This document shows positions 15,458 to 24,236 of a stretch of DNA of 64,000 nt, piece after piece. Location: assembly GCA_017428085.1 (NCBI GenBank), contig JAFRRP010000022.1, forward strand, positions 1 to 64,000, in the 5' to 3' direction. The notes under the pieces are model-generated. The model was not told where the DNA came from and made no database searches. It saw nothing but the letters and a program-made list of their open reading frames with translations. This stretch comes from Clostridia bacterium. GTDB lineage: Bacteria; Bacillota; Clostridia; Oscillospirales; Acutalibacteraceae. The position numbers and the translations under genes were made by a program. The first letter of the stretch is position 1. Each line of letters begins with the position of its first letter.

Positions 15458-16701
15458 AAACAAAAAAAATCCTTGCCATATGCCTCGCCGTGATCGCGGC
15501 GGCCGCGGCGGCGTTTCCCGCTTTCGCGGAGACCATCTGGGAGACCGTCGCCGAAGAGGATAAGATCGGGAAGGAGACCGTGTTGGACATTTTTCCCGAC
15601 GACACGATCTGGTTCCCCGTCACGCCGCTGGCGGACGCGGGCGACCTGGACAAGAACGGCGGCATCGAGCCCGCCGACGCGCGGCTGGCGCTGCGCGCTG
15701 CCATCGGGCTGGAGCCGGACCTGCAAAACTACTGCCTGTATCTGGCGGATTACGACAGGGACGGCAGGGCGACCCCGGCGGACGCGCGGCTGATCCTGCG
15801 CCGCGCCGTGGGCATCGGCGGCTGGCCGACCGTGCGGCAGGCGGACGAAAGTACCGCTTTCCACATCCGCGTCAACCGGTACAACAGCGGCGACAGCTAT
15901 TCCGATCTCGGCGCGCTGATCCCGCTGGAGGAGAACGCCGACGCCGTAAAGGGCTATCTGACCGAGGACCTGCCCCTGTGGCGCATTACTTCCCCCGCGG
16001 AGCTGGAGGCCTTCGCCGCCGCTTACAAAACGCTGGACGCGGACTCCTACGAAACGGGCAGCTTGGGCGTGGAGGCGTTCCTGCGGCGCTGGCAGCCGGA
16101 CTTTTTCACGGACCACGAGCTGTTCATCTATAACGTGGTGGAGGGCAGCGGCTCCAACACGCAGGCCATTTATAAGCCGGAGCGCAAGGACGGGAAACTG
16201 ACCTTCCGCGTGGGTACGGCCAGCCCGGGCGGCGGCACCTGCGATATCGCGGAGTGGTTCGTCTTTCTCCCTGTGGAAAAAAACGTCACGGAGGGGATCG
16301 CGTCCTTCGCCTGTAAACGGATGGCGGAAAAGCGGCTGACAGAGAAGGAAAACCGGGAAGCCCGCAACAACATTGCGCTGTGGATGTACGCCTATAACCG
16401 GATCCTGCCGGAGGACGCGCAGAAGACGCTGCTGCCGGGGACCGCGTTCGCCTTCTCCCTGCTGAACGCGCAGGACGGCGGCTACCTGTGGGTGTACGAC
16501 GATCCGCCGGAGGGTGTGACGGTGCAGGAAACGTACGTGGGGTTCCCCTCCGACGTGCCCTCCGCCGCGGGCGATTCCGGGCTGCACCTCTATACCGTTT
16601 CCGGTGACAAGCCCGGCACGTATACCCTGCGCTTCCGGCTGAAACGCGCGTGGGAGACGGACCACATCGCGGAACGGACCGTGACCGTGACTGTAAAATA
16701 G
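15454..16701 (+). CDS. Dockerin-tagged chagasin-like (I42) peptidase inhibitor
   Basis: 415 residues. Signal peptide about 1-24 (ending AFA). The dockerin (about 55-125) has two calcium loops (DLDKNGGIEPAD and DYDRDGRATPAD) followed by ARLALR and ARLILR. The central 170 residues are not recognised. The last 110 residues resemble chagasin-type cysteine-protease inhibitors: NAQDGGYLWVY in the place of the NPTTGY-W loop and GTYTLRFRLKRAWE in the place of the RPWE loop. The ATG overlaps the anti-sigma stop (ATGA), so translation is coupled. The chagasin call is by motif only. Confidence 0.72.
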   Translation: MKTKKILAICLAVIAAAAAAFPAFAETIWETVAEEDKIGKETVLDIFPDDTIWFPVTPLADAGDLDKNGGIEPADARLALRAAIGLEPDLQNYCLYLADYDRDGRATPADARLILRRAVGIGGWPTVRQADESTAFHIRVNRYNSGDSYSDLGALIPLEENADAVKGYLTEDLPLWRITSPAELEAFAAAYKTLDADSYETGSLGVEAFLRRWQPDFFTDHELFIYNVVEGSGSNTQAIYKPERKDGKLTFRVGTASPGGGTCDIAEWFVFLPVEKNVTEGIASFACKRMAEKRLTEKENREARNNIALWMYAYNRILPEDAQKTLLPGTAFAFSLLNAQDGGYLWVYDDPPEGVTVQETYVGFPSDVPSAAGDSGLHLYTVSGDKPGTYTLRFRLKRAWETDHIAERTVTVTVK

Positions 16702-16705
16702 GGAA

Positions 16706-16734
16706 TTGCATTTTCTTCTCTTTTGCGGTATCAT
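16706..16734 (+). promoter_or_regulatory. Possible internal promoter before the serpin gene
   Basis: TTGCAT (16706-16711), a 17-bp spacer and TATCAT (16729-16734) in the 83-nt gap between the two inhibitor genes. Confidence 0.45.
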
Positions 16735-16784
16735 ATGGGTAGAATCGGTTGCGGCTGCAACAAGATCGGAGGATCACCATAAAA

Positions 16785-18212
16785 ATGAAACGCAAAAAGC
16801 TGTGCGCCGTTCTGCTGACGATCGGTTTACTGTGCGCGCTGTTTTCCTTCGGCGCCGGCGCAGCCCTGCGCGGCGACGTGGATAAGGACGGCGTCGTAAA
16901 AGCGGAGGACGCGCGGCTGGCGCTGCGCAGAAGCGTAAAGCTGGAGGATTACCTGCCCGGCTCCTCCCGGTTCATCGCCGCCGACATGGACGGCGACGGC
17001 GCGGTCAGTTCCGGGGACGCCCGGGCGCTGCTGCGGCTCTCCGTGGGGCTGCCCACCGGGCTGGATGAGATCACGCCGGAGGACAAGATCCCCGACGCGG
17101 CGTTCCATAACGCCATGCTGACGTTCGCGCTGGCGCTGTTCCGGCAGACCGCAGCGCAGGACAAAGGACAAAACCTGCTGGTCTCTCCCCTTTCCGTGAT
17201 GACGGCGCTGAACATGGCGGCCAACGGCACGGGCGGGGAAACGCTGGCGCAGCTGGAACGGACGCTGGGGAACGGGCTGACGGTCGCCGACCTGAACGCC
17301 TGCCTGCGCACGCTGACGAAAACGCTGCCCAACAGCGAACAAAGCCGCCTGCATATCGCAAACAGCCTGTGGATCAACAATCTGGTCCGCAAGGACGTGC
17401 AAAGGCCCTTCCTCAATAATATGCTGGCCTACTACGGCGCGGGGATCAACGCCTGCGACTTCGATCAGGCGGGGATCGACGCGATCAACAACTGGGTGAA
17501 GGAAAACACCGAGGGCATGATCGATTCCATCCTCGACGAGCCCGATCCCGATATCCTGATGCTGCTGCTGAACGCCTTGGCCTTTGACGCCAAATGGCAA
17601 AAGCCCTTTGAGGAGCATAAGGTGACGAAAACCGCCTTCACGCGGGAAGACGGCACGAAAACGGACTGCGATATGATGCGCGGCGAGGAACGCTTTTACG
17701 TGGAAGACGAAAACACTGTGGGATTTATCAAGGAGTACGCCGGGGGCGGCTACCGGTTCGTCGCGCTGCTGCCGGACGAGAGCGTTTCCATGGCGGACTA
17801 CGTCGCCTCGCTGACGCCGGAAAAGCTGACCGCCCTGCTGGCAGGCGCGCGGAACGATATCCCCGTCAACGCCGGGCTGCCGAAGTTTTCTTTCGATTAC
17901 AGCGTGACGCTGAACGACGTGCTGCGGGCCATGGGGATCGAGGATCTGTTCAGCGTTTCCTCCTGCGACTTTTCCGAAATGTTCCGGGAAAACGTGGGGG
18001 CCTACGTTTCCGAGGTGCTCCACAAGACCTTTATCGAGGTAAATACGGAGGGCACCCGGGCCGCCGCCGTGACCGCTGTGATGATCGAGAAAAACGCCAT
18101 GATCCCCTTCGACTGCAAGACCGTGATCCTCGACCGGCCCTTCGTGTTCCTCATTACGATGGGAAAGGAAAACACTCCGGTGTTCATCGGTACGGTCAAC
18201 AGCTGCGGCTGA
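16785..18212 (+). CDS. Dockerin-tagged serpin (serine protease inhibitor)
   Basis: 475 residues. Signal peptide about 1-25. The dockerin (about 28-92) has loops DVDKDGVVKAED and DMDGDGAVSSGD. A complete serpin fold fills residues 105-475 (NLLVSPLSVMTALNMAANGT, NALAFDAKWQKPF, CDFSEMF, RPFVFLI). The reactive-centre hinge EVNTEGTRAAAVTA (about 418-431) has the small residues needed for loop insertion, so it should be inhibitory. GGAGG lies 12 nt before the ATG. Dockerin-bearing serpins are known from clostridial cellulosomes, where they are thought to protect the complex from proteases. Confidence 0.93.
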   Translation: MKRKKLCAVLLTIGLLCALFSFGAGAALRGDVDKDGVVKAEDARLALRRSVKLEDYLPGSSRFIAADMDGDGAVSSGDARALLRLSVGLPTGLDEITPEDKIPDAAFHNAMLTFALALFRQTAAQDKGQNLLVSPLSVMTALNMAANGTGGETLAQLERTLGNGLTVADLNACLRTLTKTLPNSEQSRLHIANSLWINNLVRKDVQRPFLNNMLAYYGAGINACDFDQAGIDAINNWVKENTEGMIDSILDEPDPDILMLLLNALAFDAKWQKPFEEHKVTKTAFTREDGTKTDCDMMRGEERFYVEDENTVGFIKEYAGGGYRFVALLPDESVSMADYVASLTPEKLTALLAGARNDIPVNAGLPKFSFDYSVTLNDVLRAMGIEDLFSVSSCDFSEMFRENVGAYVSEVLHKTFIEVNTEGTRAAAVTAVMIEKNAMIPFDCKTVILDRPFVFLITMGKENTPVFIGTVNSCG

Positions 18213-18246
18213 GCCCTCCCCCTCTTATTTTACAAAAATCAAAACA

Positions 18247-18274
18247 AAAGCCGCCGGGATCTTCCGACGGCTTT
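18247..18274. terminator. Bidirectional intrinsic terminator
   Basis: An AAAGCCGCCGG / CCGACGGCTTT hairpin between convergent genes. On the minus strand it is followed by TTTTGTTTTG and on the plus strand by a T-rich stretch. Confidence 0.8.
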
Positions 18275-18277
18275 CTG

Positions 18278-20074
18278 TTATTCTGCTGTCACTTGTTCTT
18301 TTACGGTCACGTCCTCCGGGATGTGGACCGCGGTGGTCTTCGGCCGGGCGAAGCGCAGGCCGCCCTTGTATTCCGCGGGGTAGACGCCCTTTTCCGCCAG
18401 CGCCGCCCGCTGCTTCAGCACAGAGATCACGTATTCGTGCTGGTCGTTGTTGTAATCCCAGAAGAAATAGGGGATCATCATCAGCAGGTGACCGACCAGG
18501 TCGAAGGCGATGGGGATGGCGATAATGCGGAAGCGCGCGCTGTCAAGGAACAGGATGTTCCAGTCGGAGTTGAAACCGCCCTTCAGCAGCAGCAGCGGAA
18601 TGATCAGCCCCACCAGCGTGGCGACGGGCGATACGAACCAGTTGAAGATGTTGGAAAAGCCCTCCAGCCGCTCACCGGACAGGTACATCTGATAGTCGAA
18701 CAGGCGGATGTTCATGTCCTTTTCCGCTACCTTGGGGACCTCGATGATGAAATCCCGCAGCCAGTAACCGGTCAGGATCACGATGCCGCACAGCTTTATG
18801 TTGCCGCCCAGGAAATACAGCGACAGGATCACGTTGACGCAGTGGGCCATCTCGAAGATCTGCCGGAAGATGCGCATCTGCCGGAAGGTGTATTTGCGCA
18901 TGAAATACGGCGCGAAAAACGAAGGCAGGGCGAACCGCGCGAGAAGCAGCAGCATCACCGCTCCGTACTCGAATCCGGACAGCCGCATTGTGTACAGCAT
19001 GACGACGGTGACGATATCCAGCATACCGTCGCCCAGCGAATCCAGCAGGTTGCAGGACATGTTAAGCCACCGGTACTTGTTGCGCATCACCTGAAAGATG
19101 CCGTACCAGAACGGGATAGACTGCTTTTTTTCCAGCGGCGGCTGAGGGATGCGCTCCTGGATACGCCCGGCGCACACCATGGTCAGCGCCGCGAAGGGCA
19201 GGAACAGCCCCGGAATGACGTAACGGTAGAAGTTGATGTCGTCGAAGGAGCCCATCATGGGGATCACCGTGGCCAGCAGCGAGTTGAGCAGATGGCTGAT
19301 CTTGACGGGGTACGCCCGGGTCCAGATGCGCTCTTCCGAGTTGGGGCTGATGTTCTCCGAGCAGGATTCCAGCCTGTTGGTGAAGCCGAACAGGTTGTAA
19401 GTTGAGAAAAGAAGATATGCCAGCCACAGCCGTTCGTACACATCCGGGATATTGTAGATGGGCAGCCAGCCGATCAGCACCACCATCACGGATTTCTGTA
19501 TCACGTTTTCATACAGGCCGAATTTATACCGCCCGTACTTGGGCACCAGCTTTTTGCGCCACAGGATGTTGCGCAGGCCGCCCCAGCCGTTTTGCAGCAG
19601 CTGCACGCCGAACACCTTGAAAAACGACCGGGCATTGATGCCGGAAAGGCCGTCCAGCGTCGTGATCAGCGCCCCGTCGGCGGGGAACAGCCGGCTGGCG
19701 TCGAAGATCAACAGCAGCAGTCCCGCAGCCGCAGCAGCCAGATAAATTGTGTTCAGGACCCTTTCGCTTCGCTTTTCCAGCAAACCGAGATTATCCGTCA
19801 CGAACCAGTCCAGCAGGTTCCACAGGTACGAAAGCGGCACGCCGATCAGCGAGATCACCGCAAATGAAAGATACGGCAGCGAATAGTGGTGCATGATGAG
19901 GAAGCACGACGCCGCGAAACCGATGTATTTCAGCGGGGCCATGGCCGCGTAGTTGGCGGCCACGCCGATGAAAATATCCAGATACTCCCGCCCGCTGACG
20001 TATTTGCCGTGGGCAGTATCGGGCGTGTTCCAATGGGTCTTCATATCGGCCAAAAAAAGCTTCAGCTTCGACAT
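18278..20074 (-). CDS. MFS-like multi-pass membrane transporter
   Basis: 598 residues with about twelve hydrophobic segments spread over the length, and a GPH/MFS-like layout with charged linkers (MRKYTFRQMRIFRQ, ISPNSEERIWTRAYPVKISH). The C-terminal 50 residues are cytoplasmic. I cannot assign a substrate. GAAAGGAG stands before the ATG and the gene has its own promoter. No neighbouring gene hints at a pathway. Confidence 0.7.
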   Translation of the reverse strand: MSKLKLFLADMKTHWNTPDTAHGKYVSGREYLDIFIGVAANYAAMAPLKYIGFAASCFLIMHHYSLPYLSFAVISLIGVPLSYLWNLLDWFVTDNLGLLEKRSERVLNTIYLAAAAAGLLLLIFDASRLFPADGALITTLDGLSGINARSFFKVFGVQLLQNGWGGLRNILWRKKLVPKYGRYKFGLYENVIQKSVMVVLIGWLPIYNIPDVYERLWLAYLLFSTYNLFGFTNRLESCSENISPNSEERIWTRAYPVKISHLLNSLLATVIPMMGSFDDINFYRYVIPGLFLPFAALTMVCAGRIQERIPQPPLEKKQSIPFWYGIFQVMRNKYRWLNMSCNLLDSLGDGMLDIVTVVMLYTMRLSGFEYGAVMLLLLARFALPSFFAPYFMRKYTFRQMRIFRQIFEMAHCVNVILSLYFLGGNIKLCGIVILTGYWLRDFIIEVPKVAEKDMNIRLFDYQMYLSGERLEGFSNIFNWFVSPVATLVGLIIPLLLLKGGFNSDWNILFLDSARFRIIAIPIAFDLVGHLLMMIPYFFWDYNNDQHEYVISVLKQRAALAEKGVYPAEYKGGLRFARPKTTAVHIPEDVTVKEQVTAE

Positions 20075-20149
20075 GGCGCGCTCCTTTCGGGCAGGCGGAC
20101 GGGGCGCGGAGCGTTTCCGGTTCTTCCCTTCCGCCGTCTTACGCCGTCC

Positions 20150-20178
20150 ATCATACTACACCGGGCGGCGTTTGTAAA
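20150..20178 (-). promoter_or_regulatory. Promoter of the MFS-like transporter
   Basis: TTTACA (20173-20178), a 17-bp spacer and TATGAT (20150-20155) on the minus strand. Confidence 0.75.
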
Positions 20179-20220
20179 CAGAAAAGCGCAAATGCGCAAG
20201 AAAATGCCGGCGGCCCTTCC

Positions 20221-20249
20221 TTGACAAATCGTTCCGGCTGTTCTATATT
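20221..20249 (+). promoter_or_regulatory. Promoter of the ketopantoate reductase-like gene
   Basis: Consensus TTGACA (20221-20226), a 17-bp spacer and TATATT (20244-20249). Confidence 0.8.
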
Positions 20250-20293
20250 TTTATCAGAACGACGCTTCGGCGGCGAAAAAAGGGGGATTATTT

Positions 20294-21310
20294 GTGAAAT
20301 GCGCGATTTACGGGGCCGGCTCGCTGGGCACGGTGCTGGGTGCTTACATGACCAAAAACGGCGTTGACGTGGAGCTTGTCAACCGCAACAAGGCCCACGT
20401 GGCGGCGCTGAACGAAAAGGGCGCCCACATCCGGGGCACCGTAGACTTTACGCAGAAGGTGAACGCCATCACGCCGGACAAGATGGAAGGCAAATACGAC
20501 GTGATCTTTCTGATGACCAAGCAGCTGTTCAACGACGAGGTGGTGACGTTCCTGAAGCCGTTTTTAACGGACGACGGCGTAATCGTCACGCTGCAGAACG
20601 GCATCCCGGAGCCGGGCGTGGCCGCCATCGTGGGGCAGAGCCACACCCTGGGCTGCGTGGTGGAATGGGGAGCGTCGCTGGACGAGCCCGGCGTGTGCAC
20701 CCTGACCAGCGAGCCCGATTCCCTCTCCTTCCACATGGGCAAGATGGAGGGCGTGCCCGATAAACAGGCGGCCCTTGTGAAGGAGCTGCTGGAAAAGATG
20801 TGCCCGGTGCACATGGAGGAAAACCTGATCGGCGCCCGCTGGAGCAAGCTGCTGATCAACGCCACGTTCTCAGGCCTGGGCACCGTGGTGGGCGGCAACT
20901 TCGGCAGCGTATCGGAGGATAAGCTGGTACGGCAGGTGGCCATCCGCTGCATGAAGGAGTGCGTGGACGTGGGACAGGCCGCCGGCGCCACCTTCGCCCC
21001 GGTACAGGGCAAGGACATCACCAAGCTGTTTTACTACCGCACCGGCCTGAAGCGGGCTTTCGGCACGGCGCTGCTGCCCGTGGCCATGAAAAAGCACCGT
21101 GAGATCGTTCCCTCCATGCTGCAGGATATCCGAAACGGAAAACCCTGCGAGGTGGACGCCATCAACGGCGTGGTGTGCGAATGGGGCCGCAAGGTGGGCA
21201 TCCCCACCCCCATCAACGACCGCATCGTGGCGATCATCAAAAAAGAGCAGTCCGGAGAACTGCCCTGCGAGTATAAGAATATTGAGATGATGAGGGATCT
21301 GATCCGGTGA
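20294..21310 (+). CDS. panE: 2-dehydropantoate 2-reductase (ApbA/PanE family)
   Basis: 338 residues from a GTG start (AGGGGG 8 nt upstream). The N-terminal Rossmann motif is GAGSLGTVLGAYMTKNG (residues 7-23), followed by ELVNRN at the NADP site. The family Lys is in RWSKLLINATFSGL, and KPCEVDAINGVV holds the catalytic Glu/Asp region near the C-terminus. The classical reaction reduces ketopantoate to pantoate for coenzyme A. Clostridia often have several paralogues of this family with other 2-keto acid substrates, so the symbol is tentative; no panB or panC is nearby. Confidence 0.85.
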   Translation: MKCAIYGAGSLGTVLGAYMTKNGVDVELVNRNKAHVAALNEKGAHIRGTVDFTQKVNAITPDKMEGKYDVIFLMTKQLFNDEVVTFLKPFLTDDGVIVTLQNGIPEPGVAAIVGQSHTLGCVVEWGASLDEPGVCTLTSEPDSLSFHMGKMEGVPDKQAALVKELLEKMCPVHMEENLIGARWSKLLINATFSGLGTVVGGNFGSVSEDKLVRQVAIRCMKECVDVGQAAGATFAPVQGKDITKLFYYRTGLKRAFGTALLPVAMKKHREIVPSMLQDIRNGKPCEVDAINGVVCEWGRKVGIPTPINDRIVAIIKKEQSGELPCEYKNIEMMRDLIR

Positions 21311-21375
21311 GAGCGGAAGGGGATTTGTCGGGGCGCCGTGCTGCCTTTGGTGACCTCGACAAACTCCAAATTTGT

Positions 21376-22509
21376 CTACCGCCTCAGCAACCCCTTGACC
21401 ACATCCTTCGTTCTTCGTTTCCATCCGGTCCTCGTGTACGCCGCGAGGGCCTTTTTTATGCCCTTTTCTTCACACAGACGGTAAAAATTCTCGGAGTCCG
21501 GCGAGGGCACGGCGCTTTTTTTCATATTCGCCTGCCCGGCGGCGATCTGTTCCCACGAACAGGGAACGACCTCCGCACCCGCCGCGGTCTTCCACAGTTT
21601 TTTGCCCTTATCGGTGTTCACCATGACGGCGGAAACGCCCGCGCCGTCGTCCAGTTCCGGGAATACTTTTTCCACGCCCCAGAAATCGCCGATGGTCACG
21701 TCCCCCTCCCGGTGGCAGGAGGCGTACCGGCAGGCGGCGCAGGAGGGCGCCAGGCACAGCTCGTAGCGGAACACCTCGGTAAAGCTGCCGGTGAGGTCGT
21801 TCGCGCCCGCCGTTCCGCCGTCCGCGAAGGTCACTTCGGGAGAGTATTCCCGCCAGCTGACGGCCTTGTTGCGGAAGGAAAAATCCGTCACCCGATTGCC
21901 GTACTTTTCCTCCAGCAGCAAAACGAACCGCCGCCAGATCTCCGGCGAGGCGGGGCCGTGGCAGATCAGGTCGACGGTGTACAGCAGGTCGTTTTCCCCG
22001 CACGCCGCTTTGACGGCGGAAACCTGACAGGGCGTGCCGGTGAACAACACCGGGATCCCCGCCGCAAGATCCGCTTTGATCTGCGCGTACACGCCCGCCG
22101 TGTCGCTGCGCACGTATTTGGAGCCGCGCATCCGGTCCCGCCCGGCGGCGTCCCGCGCCCGCGCGTGGACCACGCGCATGGTATCGTCAAAGGCCGCGCC
22201 GTACACCGCGCCGCCCATGGCGAAGACGGCGTCGGACAGCAGCGTGAACGCGCCGCCGGAGGCGCTGGCCGTGCGGACGGCTTTCGGGGCTTTGACGGCG
22301 TAAGCGGCAAGGCAGTTCGGGGTTTCGTCCTTCGGCAGTTTGAACGCGCAGACCGCCGCGCACTTCCCGCAGCCGACACATTTTGCTTCGTCGATCCGGG
22401 GATAGGAAAAACGCCCGTCCGAAACGAGCGTGATCGCCCCCGCCGGACAGACCGCCGCGCACGCGCCGCAGCCGCAGCACTGTTCTTTTTTTTCAAACAA
22501 CGTCATCAT
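21376..22509 (-). CDS. F420 hydrogenase/dehydrogenase beta-subunit-like iron-sulfur protein
   Basis: 377 residues. Two [4Fe-4S] motifs open the protein (CCGCGACAAVCP at about 11-22 and CVGCGKCAAVC at about 44-54), followed by the FrhB-type N- and C-terminal domains (SASGGAFTLLSD, FTGTPCQVSAVK, GDVTIGDFWG). Members of this family recur in clostridial exopolysaccharide clusters beside polysaccharide pyruvyl transferases, as here; the reaction they perform there is not established. It begins 1 nt after the flippase stop codon and is the last gene of the cluster. Confidence 0.87.
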   Translation of the reverse strand: MMTLFEKKEQCCGCGACAAVCPAGAITLVSDGRFSYPRIDEAKCVGCGKCAAVCAFKLPKDETPNCLAAYAVKAPKAVRTASASGGAFTLLSDAVFAMGGAVYGAAFDDTMRVVHARARDAAGRDRMRGSKYVRSDTAGVYAQIKADLAAGIPVLFTGTPCQVSAVKAACGENDLLYTVDLICHGPASPEIWRRFVLLLEEKYGNRVTDFSFRNKAVSWREYSPEVTFADGGTAGANDLTGSFTEVFRYELCLAPSCAACRYASCHREGDVTIGDFWGVEKVFPELDDGAGVSAVMVNTDKGKKLWKTAAGAEVVPCSWEQIAAGQANMKKSAVPSPDSENFYRLCEEKGIKKALAAYTRTGWKRRTKDVVKGLLRR

Positions 22510-22510
22510 A

Positions 22511-23929
22511 TCAGCTTCTTTTCAGCAGTTTTCTCGCCAGCGACAGGGCGAATTTTGCCAGCGCGACCAACGTCTTCAGATTCACCGCCAGAATGACGGC
22601 GAAGCACGCCGCGCCGCAGCCGTAGGAGACGGCGGGGCCCATATCCAGCGACACAACCGTCGCCTGCCCCGCCAAAGCGATACAGGAAACAGCCAACGGG
22701 ACCGGCCGGTTGCGCACGGCGACGATGGAACGGGTGTTGACCGCCCGCGCCAGCCACAGCACCAGATACGACAGCGCGGTGGCCGCCCCCGCGCCCACAG
22801 TGCCGAAATGCTTGATAAAGATATAATTGAATACCACGTTGACGACCATGGCGATGAAATTGGTGACGAAGGCCATGGACGTTTTTTTGTTGGCGGAATA
22901 GATGGAACCGAGGAACTGGGCGAAGGAGAAGAAGGTCATGGAGACCAGCAGCACCGGCATGTAGCGCCAGGAGGCGAAAAAATCCTCCGCCAGAAACACG
23001 TCCGTGATGGGCTTGCAGAACAATGTGAGCAGCGACGACAGCACGAACACGCAGGCGCTGATCTGGGCGAAGATCTGCGAATAGAACTCCGCCGTGTCCT
23101 TTTTGCCGATCTCCTCGTTGGCGGAGATCTGCCACGCCTGGAAAAAGACCGTGACGACGACGGACAGTAAGCTGGGCAGCTTGTGGGCCGCGGCGTACAG
23201 GCCGTTTTCCGCCACGCCGACCATGGCGGTGATCATGATGCGGTCCGTAAAGGTGGAGATCCACCAGCAGACCGTGTTGGGGATCAGGGGGATGGAAAAC
23301 AGCAGCAGCGTTTTCAGCAGCTCCTTCGTGATGCGCCGCAGCCGGAAGGAGATATCGTGCCGCAGCATGAAAGCGAGGAACGCGCAGGAGGCCGCGTTGG
23401 CGACGATATACCCCAGCATGTACCCGGCCACGCCCCAGTGCAGCACCGCGATGAACACGATATTGCACCCCAGCACGCAGGCGGTGAGCAGCAGGTTATC
23501 CACGGTGAACAGCGTCGTTTTCCCGATGGCGCGGGCATACTGCGAAAACAGCGTGCGCACCGCCACCACGGCGGTGTCGGCCGCCACGATCCACACGTAT
23601 TCCACGTCGGAAAACAGGGCGACGCCCACACCGCACAGGCACAAAAACACGACGCCCGCCATCGTTACCGCCGCGCCGGCGGCAAAGACCGACTTTTTGT
23701 CGTACTCCTTTTCCATGGCGTAGCGGAACACGCTTTCGTAGACCGTCAGCGTGAAAACGGGCAGCAGCAGCGACACCGCCGCCTGCAGGATATCGGTCAC
23801 GCCGAATTCCGCGTCGGTGAGCACCCGCGTATAGAACGGCACAAGGAAAAACTGCAGCAGCTTGGAGCCGATGCTGCCAAGCGCGAACAGCGCCGTATTT
23901 TTCGCTAAATGTTCATTTCTGTCTGACAA
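22511..23929 (-). CDS. Polysaccharide flippase (Wzx/MATE-like)
   Basis: 472 residues with about 12-14 hydrophobic helices. The N-terminal signature (NTALFALGSIGSKLLQFFLVPFYT) is that of oligosaccharide flippases that carry lipid-linked repeat units across the membrane. The start is taken as TTG at 23929 with AAGGG 8 nt upstream; the only in-frame ATG (24016) would add 29 residues of repeat-derived sequence with no family similarity. It works with the glycosyltransferases and polymerase encoded upstream in the same direction. Confidence 0.87.
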   Translation of the reverse strand: MSDRNEHLAKNTALFALGSIGSKLLQFFLVPFYTRVLTDAEFGVTDILQAAVSLLLPVFTLTVYESVFRYAMEKEYDKKSVFAAGAAVTMAGVVFLCLCGVGVALFSDVEYVWIVAADTAVVAVRTLFSQYARAIGKTTLFTVDNLLLTACVLGCNIVFIAVLHWGVAGYMLGYIVANAASCAFLAFMLRHDISFRLRRITKELLKTLLLFSIPLIPNTVCWWISTFTDRIMITAMVGVAENGLYAAAHKLPSLLSVVVTVFFQAWQISANEEIGKKDTAEFYSQIFAQISACVFVLSSLLTLFCKPITDVFLAEDFFASWRYMPVLLVSMTFFSFAQFLGSIYSANKKTSMAFVTNFIAMVVNVVFNYIFIKHFGTVGAGAATALSYLVLWLARAVNTRSIVAVRNRPVPLAVSCIALAGQATVVSLDMGPAVSYGCGAACFAVILAVNLKTLVALAKFALSLARKLLKRS

Positions 23930-23969
23930 TGGAGGTACCCTTTTCGTAAAATGATTTGATTGGATCCGC

Positions 23970-24224
23970 GTAACACGGCGCCTTGCGCCGTTATCCCAGG
24001 TACAAACAACATTCAAGACGTTGATAAATGCTTTTTCCCTTGATCAACGGCTGCCGGGACAATCTGCGGTAGCGCGGCACCTCAGTGCCGCTTGTGGCAA
24101 TTGTAGCTTTTGAAACGAATTTTGATGATAAAGGATGTTTCCCTTAATGAAAAAAGGGGGTTAAGCCGAATATCCCGCCTAAAATGTTGTTTATGCCGGG
24201 AGCGGCACTGAGGTGCCGCGCTAC
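23970..24224. repeat. REP-bounded element with conserved core, plus a degenerate REP
   Basis: A degenerate GTAA-headed hairpin (23970-23992; stem ACGGCGC/GCGCCGT) is followed by a forward REP (24069-24093; stem GCGGCAC/GTGCCGC, loop CTCA) and its inverted copy (24201-24224). The 107-nt interior contains GCTTTTGAA, AAGGAT and CTTAATGAAAAAAG blocks that align with the interior of the element at 61115-61247. This fills the 307-nt gap between flippase and pyruvyl transferase genes; no gene was seen in it. Confidence 0.85.
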
Positions 24225-24236
24225 CGGCTCCCGCCG

